64,000 bases of DNA from Trachythela sp. YZ-2020. Lineage: Eukaryota > Cnidaria > Anthozoa > Malacalcyonacea > Clavulariidae. Each line of letters starts with the position of its first letter. Positions within the stretch are counted from its first letter, which is position 1. The DNA is taken from positions 170,784 to 234,783 of the forward strand of contig JADLSH010000334.1 of NCBI GenBank assembly GCA_016169945.1. Direction: 5' to 3'. Positions 1-11,977 of the stretch are shown piece by piece. The translations under genes were made by a program, and so were the position numbers. A model generated the notes under the pieces. The model worked only from the letters and a program-made list of their open reading frames with translations, searched no databases and was not told the DNA's origin.

Positions 1-71
1 GCAACACTGAGGTAACAGGTATTTGCATTGACCAGAATTATATGCTGCAGTTGAAGCTATGCTATAAGAAC

Positions 72-279
72 GTGCGGCGCCAGTGTGGATAGAGTATAGC
101 AAATACGGCGGTTGACTGTTGTGTAAAACTACCTGAAAAATACAATGAGAATTTAGGCGTTTTGAGCGAAGGCCCTTCGCCTGGAAGTTAGTAGGAAGTT
201 AACTTCCAGACCTTTGCTCGAAACGTCGAAGTTCTCATTGTATTTTTCAGGTAGTTTTACATAACAGTCAACCGCCGTA
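72..279. mobile_element. Foldback MITE, copy 1
   Basis: A palindromic element: the arm beginning atacggcggttgactg near 103 returns as its reverse complement ending at 280, roughly 50 bp per arm, around a core with a second inverted motif (cttcgcctggaagtt / aacttccag). The 14-bp string tatgctataagaac occurs on both sides (58-71 and 280-293), consistent with a target duplication. A related copy lies at 48.4-49.2 kb. The left end carries about 30 bp (gtgcggcgccagtgtgg...) missing from the right end, so one end is shortened. No coding capacity. Confidence 0.7.
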
Positions 280-293
280 TATGCTATAAGAAC

Positions 294-1029
294 TTACAGT
301 ATGTCTGCAAAAGAGTCAGCTTTGGTGTGAATGCTGGGCGGTACTACTCTGCCACACAGTGCTGCCCACCATGGTCAGAATTACCCTGTGCAAATGTCGA
401 TAATGGGCCCATACAGTATAACAAGGTACAGCAGGCTGTACTTCATCAGAGATGTGTTCTTATCCCAAATACTTTGAAGGACCTATTCTGATAATGGCAA
501 TACCCTGTCGCAGAGCTCACAAGACAGTATTAGCTTTTCCTCACATGACTGCATGCACATGTTTGAGTTACGGCTTTCTGGTTGCGGTTGAATACCACTA
601 CATTCATAAAGACGCCAGCTAAATTCACTATTCTTTAACCATTGCTTAACGAAGGTTTGGTGGAAAAAGTTTTTCTTTCTGGGAACCTGGATTTCAGACT
701 CAAAATCAATCATTAATGAGGTTCAATGATGATTGATTGATTCATTGAACTGAGTGTTGTTTCTTGACATTCAGTGGTGTTCAATTTGATATAGTGAATA
801 CCAAATGCATCACAATTACTATTCTAGACTGGAAATACTAGTTTTGCTATAATTACTCATTAGTAAATTATTAACTTTAGAAGTTTCTGTGAAACATTTT
901 CTGCAAAAGTTCAGATCCAAAAATATTTCTGAGAACTAAGTTTCCAAGATTCGATACCTTTTCCACCTCTAGCTAAACTCATAGGAGTGTTTGTACATTT
1001 CAAGTGAGTGTTGATATACTTGGTATACT
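294..1029. other. AT-rich non-coding DNA
   Basis: No ORF with recognisable similarity, no inverted repeat and no RNA gene seen. The short ORFs here look random. Confidence 0.5.
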
Positions 1030-1875
1030 CGTGTTCATATAATGTTTCTGGCATGAATGAGACTTGTTTGTCCTGTCATGGTCTGTGTGGTTTTTCATAT
1101 CATAAATATCAGAGTACTGTACTCAGGCAGCATTTCTACATGTATAACATTGCTAATTGTAACCGAGATATTGTACCTACCTGTATATATTCAATTGTGT
1201 GAAAACCACACTTCCACAACAGCAGCTTATTGTAGAGTATTACAGTCACCTACCCATCATGGACTACCACATTTGAGATATTTCGTGATTTTTTTTAGAA
1301 TATGATATGTTGAGAACATACATGAAATACAGATTTAAAGATTTCTCTTACCTTTTTGGAATACAGTCTGAATTAAAACATGATCACTTCGCAAAATGGA
1401 TGGGAGTGTGGAAAAGTAAAGAGTTTATGATGACAACAATGCAAGTTGGAGTTTGAGCGTCATTGAGGTAACAAATTTTTGCTTCTCTACTGATATAGTT
1501 CACTTGGCAATGTTCACAATATTGTGTCTATTACTCTATCAGCCAGGGATTGTTTATTCCCTGAAACATTTCAGTTTACCATTTGTTTCTTGGCACATAT
1601 TTTTACACTCCACATGTGCTTCGTCTTCTTTTTTCTTATCTTAATTTAACTTTGTTTTGTCTTTGTGTAGTCTTCCTTGTCATATAATGTTTCTTGCATT
1701 AATGAGACTTGTTTGTCCTGTCGTGTTCTGTCATAGTTTGTGTTGTTTCTCATATCATATATTTCATGGTACTGTATTCAGACAGCATTTCTGCACGAAT
1801 AACATTGCTCATTTTAACCGAGATATTGTACCTACTGTACCTGCATATATTCAATTGTGCAAAAAGCACACGATC
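1030..1875 (+). repeat. Spaced direct repeat, two copies of about 180 bp
   Basis: The stretch 1036-1205 (beginning catataatgtttctggc) recurs at 1680-1865 (catataatgtttcttgc) in the same orientation, with substitutions and small indels. Both run through tgagacttgtttgtcctgtc to an ending with ccgagatattgtacct and atattcaattgtg. The roughly 470 bp between them show nothing recognisable. The unit has short ORFs but no convincing coding signal. Confidence 0.7.
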
Positions 1876-2776
1876 CTGTGAATAATATCAGTTTACTTAT
1901 AATATATTACATGGCTGTTGGAATTCACTTGGTCAGAAAGGAATGCCCAATTCGTCTGTATTAGAGCATTGCAAACGATATTCAAAGCATATTGAAAGTT
2001 CGAAGAAACCACTAACTATATTTTTATGACAAACGTTATCATGGGACAGTACTGTAGTCCTGTTTGGGTGAAAACATTTTGTTTACGTAGAACTTTGGCC
2101 TCCCCAGGGAAGTTCGTTCAATAGTAAGTGCGGATACAGAATCTCTTTAAGGTGGTCTTCCACCCGGATTTCAATTATCAATAAAATAGCTTCAACTGAA
2201 CTACTAATGCATGAACCAAAGAGGTATTGGTATAGTGATCAGAACAACATAAGTATTGAACTTTATGTTGCCATGGCAACTAAGATAATGACCCCCAACA
2301 GCGATTTTAGTATCCCTTTTTCAAAAACTATAGAGAAGTTAATAGGGGATACAAAAACAAATAAATCTTATTTCTGTACTCACTATAGACCAGTCTAGGG
2401 GATGAACCTAAAAATCCTTCCAATATATAAATTATTTCATAAGAAACAGCGGATATCATTGTTTTCAATGCATTAGGGTGCATCAAATTCAGTTATTTAT
2501 GAACTATTAACAAAATAGCCACAAATTTAGGTTCAGGAACAAGAAAACATACCTATCTTACAACATAAAAAAATTCAGGTCATTCCATTAAATTGTTTTT
2601 AAGTTATCATTTTTAAAAGAGTTCTGTATAGCCGAAAATGCTATTTTGAGAAAACGACTACTGAGAACATATATTGACTACAAATCAAGAAATATACAAG
2701 TATTAAAACATTACCAAGTCAATATAACTAAGTTTAGTCAAAATGCACCTGATGCATATGTTTCTCCTTCTTTTGC

Positions 2777-3505
2777 CACTCTCCTCCGCAGAGCCTTTAT
2801 ACGTAAAAAATAAAGTAAAAAATAAAATAAATTTTTAGGGGCGCTAAGTATGACGGGAAGATGGAAGTTTCGTAAGGCTCTGCCATATAATGTTTTAAAA
2901 ATGGCGCCAAATTACCGTGAGAGATTGGCACTTGTTCTTGCATGCCATGTCCAAATATTGGTTTAAAGACTAACACTAGCATTAAGAAAGTAAAAATATA
3001 CAATGAAATCATACTATAACTTAAAGTATACAAGCCGTTTTTGAAGAAACCAGTTAGATTTATCAAGCATACATCGACATGCAAAAATCACAATATGGCG
3101 ACCTTTCACCTTTCACATGATTATTATATACTGATTTTTTTGTTATAAAATAGCTTCAAAATAACGTGAAATTCATTCTACTTACCTTCAAGACTTAAAT
3201 TATCAAGTGACAATTCCAAATCCTCAACTATAATCTCGTTTTCACCTCGCAATTCCGTCATCCCCGAGAACCGATCAAAATCCCTGAGAACCGAACATTA
3301 TATGGCAGAGGCTTCTCCTCCTTTTCCCCCTTCGCCTCCCCCCCCCATGTCCGCTACGGTCCCTACTTTACCATTATTACCCTCCACTACGAAAAATGCC
3401 ATTATTACTTCCGCTACGAAAACTATATATTTCCTTTGATTTTATTACTATGAAAAAACAATTTTAACTGTGAAAAAAACAAAGAAGCCTCTGCGGAGGA
3501 GAGTG
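2777..3505. mobile_element. MITE with 19-bp TIR and 9-bp TSD
   Basis: Terminal inverted repeats cactctcctccgcagag at the left and ctctgcggaggagagtg at the right. The 9-bp sequence ttcttttgc flanks both ends exactly (2768-2776 and 3506-3514). An inner inverted pair (ggctctgccatataatg near 2876; cattatatggcagaggc near 3297) shows further foldback structure. There is no coding capacity. A 9-bp duplication is typical of Mutator-type transposition. Confidence 0.85.
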
Positions 3506-3587
3506 TTCTTTTGCTGCTAATATGTCCCCTTTCTTCTTCTTTTCCCCCCGTATTAACCTGCGCCGTATCTTATTTTTTTCGTGACAT

Positions 3588-5233
3588 TTATAGTTTGCTT
3601 ATACGCAGCCTGTCAGATTTCAAGCACTCTTCTGTACAAAACTTGCCAGGTGCAAGGCCCATATCCTTTAGAAGCTCAATTGCAGCAGATGCACCAGTGT
3701 TGAAATGGGCAGCAGCATCATATACACCCAACGAAAACACTTCAGACCCAACAAACACTTCTTTTGGGACACGATTCCAAATCATGGCATTAAACGACTC
3801 GTTTTGGTTTTGAGTCTTGCCATAAAGGCACCTTTGCAGCAGGCTGGGATCACTTAGTGTGTCAAATACTGGTTTAACATGACCAATGACTTGCTTAGGG
3901 AGGCCAGCACCGTGCTTGTACTCCTTTGTGACATTACTCTTATCCCGTTGAATGCCCCACCAGCTATCTTTGCCTTCTGGGCAGTGGGTATGATAGTCAT
4001 CTTTCTCAGATGAAGCACAAAGACATAGAACAGCATATATTGCTTTCTTCATGGATTCTATGTCTTTACAGTTAGTTCGAATGGCTATTCCATAGTAGTT
4101 TTGGAGCTTGTCAATCATGGCATCCGTCAAACGACCTTTTCCTCCTAAACCTTTGTTCTCCTTCTTCAACTTTCGCAGCGCTGTTCCAACCCTTTTTTGC
4201 ACGTGTCCCACACATTCCTTTTTAGTAACAGTTACATTGTCTTCCTCATAAACATCCTTCACAGCAGCATAACTCTTGCTGTCCCCATCTCCATAAAACT
4301 CTGAATAACGAAGCTGGTTGCTCTCCACCGACCGATTAAAAATTCTCAAAGCACCTTCTGGTTCCATTGCAGGGGCAGATCCTTCATAGTTTTTTGCCTT
4401 GCACTTTTGCTCATGCTCAGCTTTCAAAGATGCAGTTTTAGATGTCTGTGGCTTCTTGTTGAGTTTCTTGCATGAATGGCACACTTTGCTTAGTGGTTCA
4501 ACATCAACAATTTTCCCCGTATCCATAGAGATTGTGGCAACACAACCATTAAGCGAAGAAAACCCTCTCCTCTGCCAAGTCCCATCACAAGACACTGCAC
4601 AATCCGCAACTTCGTTTGACGCTGTTTGCTTCAGGTAATGAATTTCTTGACAAGCATCTTGACAAGTACTGTTTTTTTATACGCAGTCGTAGCACTCTGG
4701 AGAAGAGCTTTATTGTGCAAAGCATATGGAGTAGGCCTTGGTGGTGGTGGCATGTTCATAAGTCCACAAAATCGCTTAGCTCCAGCAGGTCCACAACCAA
4801 CAGATCTCATGGCATACACCATCCTTCTGTTCACTTCATAAAAGTTATTAGTCTGTTTCGAAGTGTAGAATTCACTTGTCCACTCACAGGAAGAACACCT
4901 CAAGTAGAGATAGGAAGCACATCCCATCCGCTTGTGTGGATCCTCGAGAAATTGAAGGCTAAATTGTAAACAATTTGAACACGGCAAGAGCTCAAGTGTG
5001 CCTTTTAAAATTTCGAGGTCGACTAAACGAAAACTAGTAACACTCCCTTCTTTCGTTTCAGCATGTACAGTCGAATTATTTGCGGGAATTTTTCGAGCAG
5101 AAGCAGAAGTATTCGGCGTCGTCTGATTCGTCTCACTTTGATCTTGAATCTTCGGCATTTTTGCCGCGGTTGCAAACTGGTTACCAGAAAACTTACGCTT
5201 TCTACGGTATCCAGATGATTTCTTACTCCCCAT
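3588..5233 (-). pseudogene. Mutator-like-domain transposase, one frameshift
   Basis: DNA transposase of the Mutator-like-domain family that is expanded in cnidarians. The first reading frame (5233 to 4631) starts MGSKKSSGYRRKRK, a basic and probably nuclear-targeting N-terminus. It continues with a cysteine-rich zinc-binding-like part (LPCSNCLQ, LRCSSCEW). The second frame (about 4670 to 3588) holds the catalytic part: SCDGTWQRRG, GDGDSKSY and TQNQNESFNAMIW. These are plausible D, D and E positions, though that assignment is inference. The frames join if one base is added in the A7 run at 4672-4678 (T on the plus strand), after which the second frame stays open to the stop. Combined length is about 548 residues. 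It is otherwise intact, so the frameshift could be a sequence error, slippage or a recent mutation. No introns seen. Confidence 0.8.
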
Positions 5234-5683
5234 CGTAACAAAACAAGAATAAAGTCGATGAAGAAGAACTTTTTCTTTAGATTTTTAGTCGTTGTGTTTG
5301 TGAAGCTCAAAGCTTTGATTGTCTGCCGGCACAATAACTCGTGGTTTTCGTGGCTTATACTTCATGTAAACAGCATATAATCACATACCAAATACCTAAC
5401 TAACTGGGGGAGGGGCAAGCAAGCAAATAAATTCAAATATATCGCTTCAAAGCAACCCAATCAGGATTTTTTTAGGACAACAACGCGTTGCTAAGGCCGT
5501 TTCCAAGGACAAAAATCTCATATCCTTTCACTAAATCGCCAAAATATTACATTTCTACTTAGATTTAGGGGGTAAGCAATACATCAAACGGGAGCCTATA
5601 AATCAGGGAATCTAGAAATGTAGCTTTCAAAAATTTCCTAATTTCTAATTTTTTTCTCAAGTTCTGGGTGGAAGACCCTAAAA

Positions 5684-6936
5684 GCCTGATAATGGAAAAA
5701 CATCTACGAAAAATACCAAAGTTGGTAAAAACAACAGCAAATGGTCTGAGAATTGAAGTAAAACAATTCTGGTTTACAAGGTAGAACATTGGTTTTGGGG
5801 TTGCTACCAGGTATGGAGGCTCCCTCTTGATGGCACCTTCTTAGGTTTGCATTGGGGCTGGAAGTGGCTGTTTTATCTGTCTTGCGCATGACCACAACCA
5901 GATCACTTTTTGTTCTTCGTTTATTACGATACTTTTCATAAAGTTGGGGAAACAAATAATCCTATATTTTGAAGACAAAAGTTATTATCTTCCAGCTGAG
6001 ACTTTATTAGCTACCACAGTAAAATGATAATCAAATTCCAATTGATATGAGACACTTCCTCAACAGAGATTTCAGACGGTGCATTTTTACTTCATTTTCA
6101 AAGGCCTTGTTAGACCAATTCGAGAATTTACAGTCTTGTTGACCTGTTTTGGTCAGACATTAGACAGGTAAATGATACTAAGCCTAAGCGTTTTAACAAG
6201 GACAAGGCAAAATATGAGATGTCTGGTTAATCATTGCCATTATCACTCAACACAATAAAATAGTCTGGCATTAGACAGAGCACCTGTAAAATAATAATTA
6301 TTAATTATTCCCACATCATGGGGATAGGACGATAGGTTGGCCGATAAAAGCAATTAACCAGGCTGATGGGCAATACGCCCATGGTTCCTTCACATCTGCC
6401 TTACTATCTTATATTACTACCTAAAATGCCAAACGTTTTACCTTTCAATTCCGGGACATGATGCTGGCGACAAACTCGTAACCCCACTACATCTGTTTGT
6501 TTCATCAACCAAAGACTGTAGCATTTCATCCGTTAACAAATTTTATGGTGTGACTTCATCATCTCTGGTTGTTGGAAGGACAGTTAGCGTTGTGACGCCC
6601 CAGAAATCTATGTTATCAGGTGGTATAAAATTGATGGTGCGCCATTTGTAACTTGTGGTCGGTAGGTGGCCTGGGCCAAAAAGAGCCAAACGCACGATAA
6701 AAAGTAGCCAAACCAAGCCAAAAGAAGCCAAACTCGAGATTTAGAGCGGGGTCTGGGGCCGAAGTAGTAATTATGCGAAATATACCATAAATTACCATAA
6801 ATACAATCGGTTACATTTTAAAAAGAGAAAAAAAGAGATTTTAAAATGTCGAACATCTCATATTATTTAAGGTCTTTAACATGCTATAGTCAGTGTTTAA
6901 TTTAGAAACAGTTTCAGTTTAACTATATATATATAT
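5684..6936. other. Non-coding interval
   Basis: No convincing gene. Short ORFs occur but none has recognisable motifs. The stretch 6660-6740 has gccaaa-rich sequence resembling the 5' region of the hAT fragment at 7745-7830, so it may be hAT-derived. Confidence 0.4.
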
Positions 6937-7848
6937 CTAGAATGGAAGTTCGTCTTCGTCATCTGCTGAGGAGCTTTTGTTCGCATTTTTATAAATTTCC
7001 TTCGTGAATAGCTCAAGCCTTCTTTTGCTAGGAGCAAAGTCCTTGCAGCACTTGCCTCTAAAATACAGATGGGTGCGGATTCTGACGATGGCTTCGAGCA
7101 TGGAGGAACTCATCTTGTTGCGTGATTTCGTCTTGATAGCCGTAACATACGAGAACATTGCTCGAACATTGCATTACTTGTTGGCGTAGTAAGGCAGGCT
7201 AGCGCGTAGGTTGCAAGATCATGATAGGTGTTGTTCCCAAGCAGGTTTTGATACTGAAGCACACCAGACCAAAAGCTGACAGCCTCAGTTGGAATGTCAT
7301 CTTTAGAAACGCCATTCTCTTTCCAGTCGACATACAAAATGCTGCGATACTGGTTGTCCATCTCTTGAATCTTCTCATTGATAAGATGATGCATTGGAAG
7401 GCTGGCCAACGGAATACGCCCAACTTGGTTTAGAATACGAGATGGGTGTAGAAGGGATAATCCATTAAATCTGTCCTTTGAGGATGGAAGACGTTTCTGG
7501 ACTTGTGCAGCTGCTTCTAAAAGCATTAAATGGCACCTGTTGTACACTTCGCGAACTCTTCTGACTGTATTCTCATTGTTCTGGCTACGAAGTAATGCAG
7601 CTGCTTCAAATACAAACTTTCCCCGTAGTCAACTTTATCAGCTGGCAGCACAACACCAGAGGAATTGTAGACTCGACCACTCAGGCTGTTATAGTAGATG
7701 TTATTACTTTTCTATTTTTTGAAAAGTTGCTTATTTCATTATTTTGAAAAAGAAGCCAAAAAATAGAAAGAAGCCAAGCAGCCAAACAAAGTCAAAAGAA
7801 GCCAAAATCGATAAATTTGGCGCTTTTAGCGACAAACTGGCAACCCTA
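6937..7848 (-). pseudogene. hAT transposase C-terminal fragment with 5' element end
   Basis: Reading from about 7690 leftward gives an interrupted hAT-superfamily transposase tail. Recognisable pieces are FEAAALLRSQNN, YALACLTTPTSNAMFEQ and FSYVTAIKTKSRNKMSSS, the C-terminal dimerisation region typical of hAT (ordinarily ...P.SNA..ER.FS.....K...R..M). At least two frameshifts are needed, one near 7630 and one near 7140-7160. Upstream, the sequence ends at about 7848 with a motif reading TAGGGTTGCCAG outward, as at many hAT termini. No N-terminal BED finger is present, so this is a decayed, internally deleted copy. Confidence 0.75.
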
Positions 7849-8580
7849 ACATCAACCGACTCGGTATTAGCCCTGCTATGCTTGATACGGAATATCATCA
7901 TCTGACTCCCACTCATCTTCATTGAATGTAGTGGCCATAAATCAATTTAAAATTGGCAATAATTTATGAAAACATTAAATAATAGCTAACAAACTTATTC
8001 TAGTTGGCAACATTTCTTCTCATGAAACTTTGCCGATGTTGATTACAGCTTTGCAGACTTCCTCTTCCTTTTTCATCACAGAACGGTTATTAATAAATAG
8101 TAACACTACAAAATTGAGAAATTTAACTGATTTTAGGCATATGATGGCATGTGAAATAGCCAAGGGGCAAGGTATTAACAAAAAAACAATATTCCATTTT
8201 AGCATGAGGTGGGAAAATATAGACATATCATCTTAATTTGCTTCTACCCCTTCATCTTAACGCATGGATGTAAAAGTCGTACATAAATCCTGCGCACCCA
8301 TCCCAAACCAAGTATTTAGATTCACACTTCAAGGACTTCTTTGGGTTGTACTGTTGAACCCATATACCATATTTGGTTTGCATTACTCGCAAAACGCCTT
8401 TACCTTTCGAACGCCTTTTAGAAATTCCATCGTAAGACCGATTAATGATTATTTAATGCTTAGGCCACAAATACTATAAAGGAAGTATTACCAACAGACA
8501 AGGTTCTCCTTTTTATAAACTGCAACAATTAAAATGCACAATGCATAGGGTATATAATAACCTAAGGATTTACGATAGAT
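7849..8580. other. Non-coding interval
   Basis: No similarity recognised. Short ORFs on both strands have no motifs. Confidence 0.4.
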
Positions 8581-9115
8581 ATGTATCGAACACTCAACAT
8601 GTATTGTCAACCAATTGATGTTGTGACAGTCATGGACATGGACGGATACACTGTAGCGAACAGATTTTTATGTAAGCAGCTGGTCCTAATGAAGGTCTGA
8701 GATGTAGAAGCCAGGTCCTTTTTCGACATCGGTATGAGTTGGGACGATCTCACCCAAAAAGACATGAAGAACTGCAGCTTTGTTCAAAGACGCATCCATA
8801 AGTTACCGTTTGGAGTGCAGCGAGGCACCGAAGCATTCCCTATTTCGGATTTGGAGGCAATTGTAGAGAGTTTTTACAGGGAAGTAGGCGTAAACTCAAA
8901 CTCTATAATTGCCTACAAAGGGGGTCATTTTGAGAGGGATTTGCTGGCAAACCTCAAAATCCCTCGTAAATTTGGAATGCTTCGGTTGTGCCAAAGCCGA
9001 AAAACCTTTTGATCAGCTGGTCTGGTTGGAAACATGTGGCAACCACCTCGAAGCCAATGCGTACCATCACTATGCAAAAGTCGAAGTGGAAGCATATGCC
9101 TTATGGTTCTTTTAA
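8581..9115 (+). pseudogene. Exonuclease-like repeat-family protein, broken
   Basis: From an ATG at 8581 the frame reads through VTVMDMDGYTVANRFLC, hits one in-frame TGA near 8698, then continues with SWDDLTQKDMKNCSFVQRR, HKLPFGVQRGTEAFP and IAYKGGHFERDLLANL. Near 8965 it shifts into the frame carrying NLECFGCAKAEKPFDQL and ANAYHHYAKVEVEAYA. The regularly spaced acids (DMD near the start, D/E pairs later) resemble a DEDD-type exonuclease fold, but that is inference. The protein looks like a repeat family I associate with cnidarian genomes, without a function I can name. The stop plus frameshift make it a pseudogene. No TIR or LTR was found next to it. Confidence 0.45.
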
Positions 9116-10440
9116 GAACCACCACATTTACAAAAGAATATAGAACGCATTGTTTGATATCCCTAAGCCAACGGTTGAAATCCTGTTAACTATCCTGCGC
9201 ATGCGTACCAAATTTCTCACGGTAACCACATGCCGAATGATTGGGGGTTTGTATGTATATAAAATTATAAATAGAAAGAGTGTTTTACAAGGGTTTTTTT
9301 TAAATGATAGTAATCAAACTCGGTTCAAAGCATGTTAATTAATATGTTTTATTTCATTTAAAGCTTTATAATGTTATAATAAATTAAGTGATTTAACAAT
9401 AGGTTGGGAGTCTGAAGTGTTTTCAGCCTATAGAGTAACTTTATTTTATTTTATTGGTGTGATTACACAACAATATTTTTTTGTCAAAAATAGCTTTTTT
9501 AATATATTTTTTTCACCAAATGATCACTTAGACACAGTGATGATCAAAGACACTGTTTTCAAACCTATGGTTACTATGGTTACCGAGATAATTACCCCCA
9601 ACGGTGAAAATAGTAATAAATATTACACTTCAAAAATGTTATATATAGTAACTTATATACTTAATCTATGCTGTGAACCAGAATAATGAAAAAATATGTT
9701 TTAGTGTATTTGCTGCCTCCCCGTAGGGAGGCAGCACACTATTCTTGACGTGCTAAGGATTCTCCAGAGTTCACTTGCCCCAGTCTTTTACCCGACCTAT
9801 ATATTGTCGAGATTTCGATTTGGCGTCGGTTAAGATGGATGTTTATCGTAAGTCCGGGGCAAAAGGTCGAGCTTAAAGTCATTTTTAAAATTAGGGGGAG
9901 TGAACGAGATATTGTAATTGTATGCGCACGCATGCATGTTTCTTTCCATGTGCTCGATCAATATTTTGAAAACTTTATAATTTATACGGATGCGAAAAGA
10001 TCGAAATTTTTCAGAAAATCTTAGGTAAGTTACGTACGTATGGCTCTGTTTCTTTCTACTGACATACATCAAGGCGATGAACTATTTAGTGTTCAATCTA
10101 GAGAGAAGCAATGTGCTTTTTCTGAGTTTATCGGCTATTTTAACAGCCCAAAATAACCCGCTGATCGATTGGTCAAAACAACATAAATGTCTTAATATTG
10201 CAGGGAGACAAAATGTACTTAAAAGCACTAGATAATGGCTTAATTATCCTAGACCCAGGTGTAGAATTTTTGTCTATAGATCACTTACCAACAGTTGTCA
10301 GTGTTTCATATGGTAAGAACATGTTTTCTTACGAGATCTATGGATATGTATAAATATCGCCTGTACAGGCAAAAACAGCTATATTATCTGTGATGGCGAC
10401 AAATAGTTGTCTACCTGTTTTATGTATAGTCGACAGAGGC
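9116..10440. other. Non-coding interval with a relic related to 2210-2400
   Basis: No gene seen. The part around 9525-9640 (gatcaaagacactg... gttaccgagataattaccccca) resembles 2235-2330 (gttgccatggcaactaagataatgaccccca), the subterminal region of the Mutator-domain element. It is probably a relic of the same family. The rest shows nothing. Confidence 0.4.
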
Positions 10441-10451
10441 ACTAAAAGGCA

Positions 10452-11680
10452 TTGATTTGCCCCGTTGAGGCACTGAATAACATCGACCTGCCCGTTGGGG
10501 TTGGTGCTGTGTTATCGCACGAGATGGAAGACGGAACGGAGAAACCGATCGCCTTTGCTTCACGAACTTTGACAGCAGCAGAAAAGAAATATGCGCAGAT
10601 AGATAAAGAAGGTCTTGCCATGGTTTTCGCAGTCAAGAAGTTCCACCAATTCCTATACGGTCGGCATTTTACAATTTATACCGATCATAAACCACTCCTG
10701 GGAATATTTAGTTCCGATCGAGCAATTCCACAAATGGCCTCGAGTAGAATTCAAAGATGGGCATTGACGATGTCAGCCTACGAATATGATGTAATCTTCA
10801 GACCTGGAAAGGAGAATAGCAACGCGGATGCCCTTAGCAGACTGCCGTTGAAGATCGAGCCAAGTTCGACGCCGATACCCGGCGATGTGATAAATTTGAT
10901 GGATCATTTATCCCGAAGTCCCGTTGATGCATTAAAAATCAAACAGTGGACAATGAGAGATCCGATGTTAGCTCGAATATACCAATTCACTATGAAGGGA
11001 TGGCCGACCACCGTGCAAGATGATAGAATCAAGCCGTATTATACTAGAAGAAACGAATTGAGTGTACAAGAAGGTTGTCTGTTATGGGGATCGAGAGTGG
11101 TAATACCTCCTCAAGGAAGAAGTCAGGTCATGGATATCTTGCATGAAACACATCCTGGTATGTCACGGATGAAGGGATTGGCTCGGGGATATGTTTGGTG
11201 GCCTGGTATGGATAAAGCTATTGAAGAACGAGCCAGAGGTTGTTCTACCTGTCAAATGCATCAAAAGGTACCACCGAAAGCACCTATGCATCCATGGGAA
11301 TGGCCGCACCAGCCATGGTCTAGAATCCACGTGGATTATGCTGGACCGTTTATTTCCTGTTAATTATTGACGCACATTCCAAATGGTTGGATATACACAT
11401 GACCAATTCATGTAATGCCGAGACGACTATTGAGAAACTACGAATGACCTTTGCTAGTCAAGGGTTACCAGAGATGGTGGTGTCTGATAATGGTCCTGCG
11501 TTCGTGAGCAAAGAATTTGAAGAATTCCTTGTGAAGAATGGAATCCGTCACGTGAAATCGGCACCATATCACCCAGCGTCCAATGGTCTTGTGGAAAGGG
11601 CTGTGCAAACTTTCAAACAAGCGATGAAGAAACAAAATGGAACTTTGCAGACAAGATTATCGCGATTTCTGTTTAAGTAT
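10452..11680 (+). pseudogene. pol: Gypsy pol: RNase H and first part of integrase
   Basis: The 3' part of a Ty3/Gypsy polyprotein. It opens inside RNase H (VGAVLSHEMEDG, AFASRTLTAAEKKYAQIDKE, ALSRLP). The integrase zinc-binding part follows (HETHPGMSRMKGLARGYVWWPGM, then CSTCQMH). The integrase core has the first aspartate in HVDYAGPF and the second in VVSDNGPAF, and the glutamate in SNGLVERAVQTFK. One base is missing near 11350-11360, where the frame changes between GPF and FLLIIDAHSKW. Protease and reverse transcriptase are absent, so the copy is 5'-truncated at about 10443. The frame is interrupted at 11680 by the inserted 1.26-kb element and resumes at 12945. Confidence 0.85.
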
Positions 11681-11977
11681 TAGCCTGAAAACAGACCTAC
11701 GTTTCGCCCGCCCTAAAATTCACGGGTCAAGGAATGGCGAAACGTAGGTCTGATGAAAATGTTGTCAAAACGCTGTGGAATCCGACCGCCTGGCGGTCGG
11801 AATAGCTGATTGGATAATTCACAGGGAAATGGGTTCTGATTGGTTGGTCGCTAACATGAAAGGTTTAGAATTAGTTTGGAAAGGTCAGCAATTTTCAGCA
11901 AGAAGGTCAAGTTGACAAATATTATGCTACGAGTTTATGAATCAAAATTTGAATATAAATCTACATAACAATAGCTG

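Larger units (their letters stand above)
2151..5679. mobile_element. Candidate boundaries of a Mutator-domain DNA transposon
   Basis: The transposase gene at 3588-5233 is bracketed by an imperfect inverted repeat: ggtggtcttccaccc at 2151-2165 and gggtggaagaccct at 5666-5679. A related motif (gaccacctt, read outward) lies at about 35530, just upstream of the second transposase gene, which supports these as family termini. I find no clear TSD, so the exact ends are uncertain. A 9-bp-TSD MITE (2777-3505) sits inside. Confidence 0.45.
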
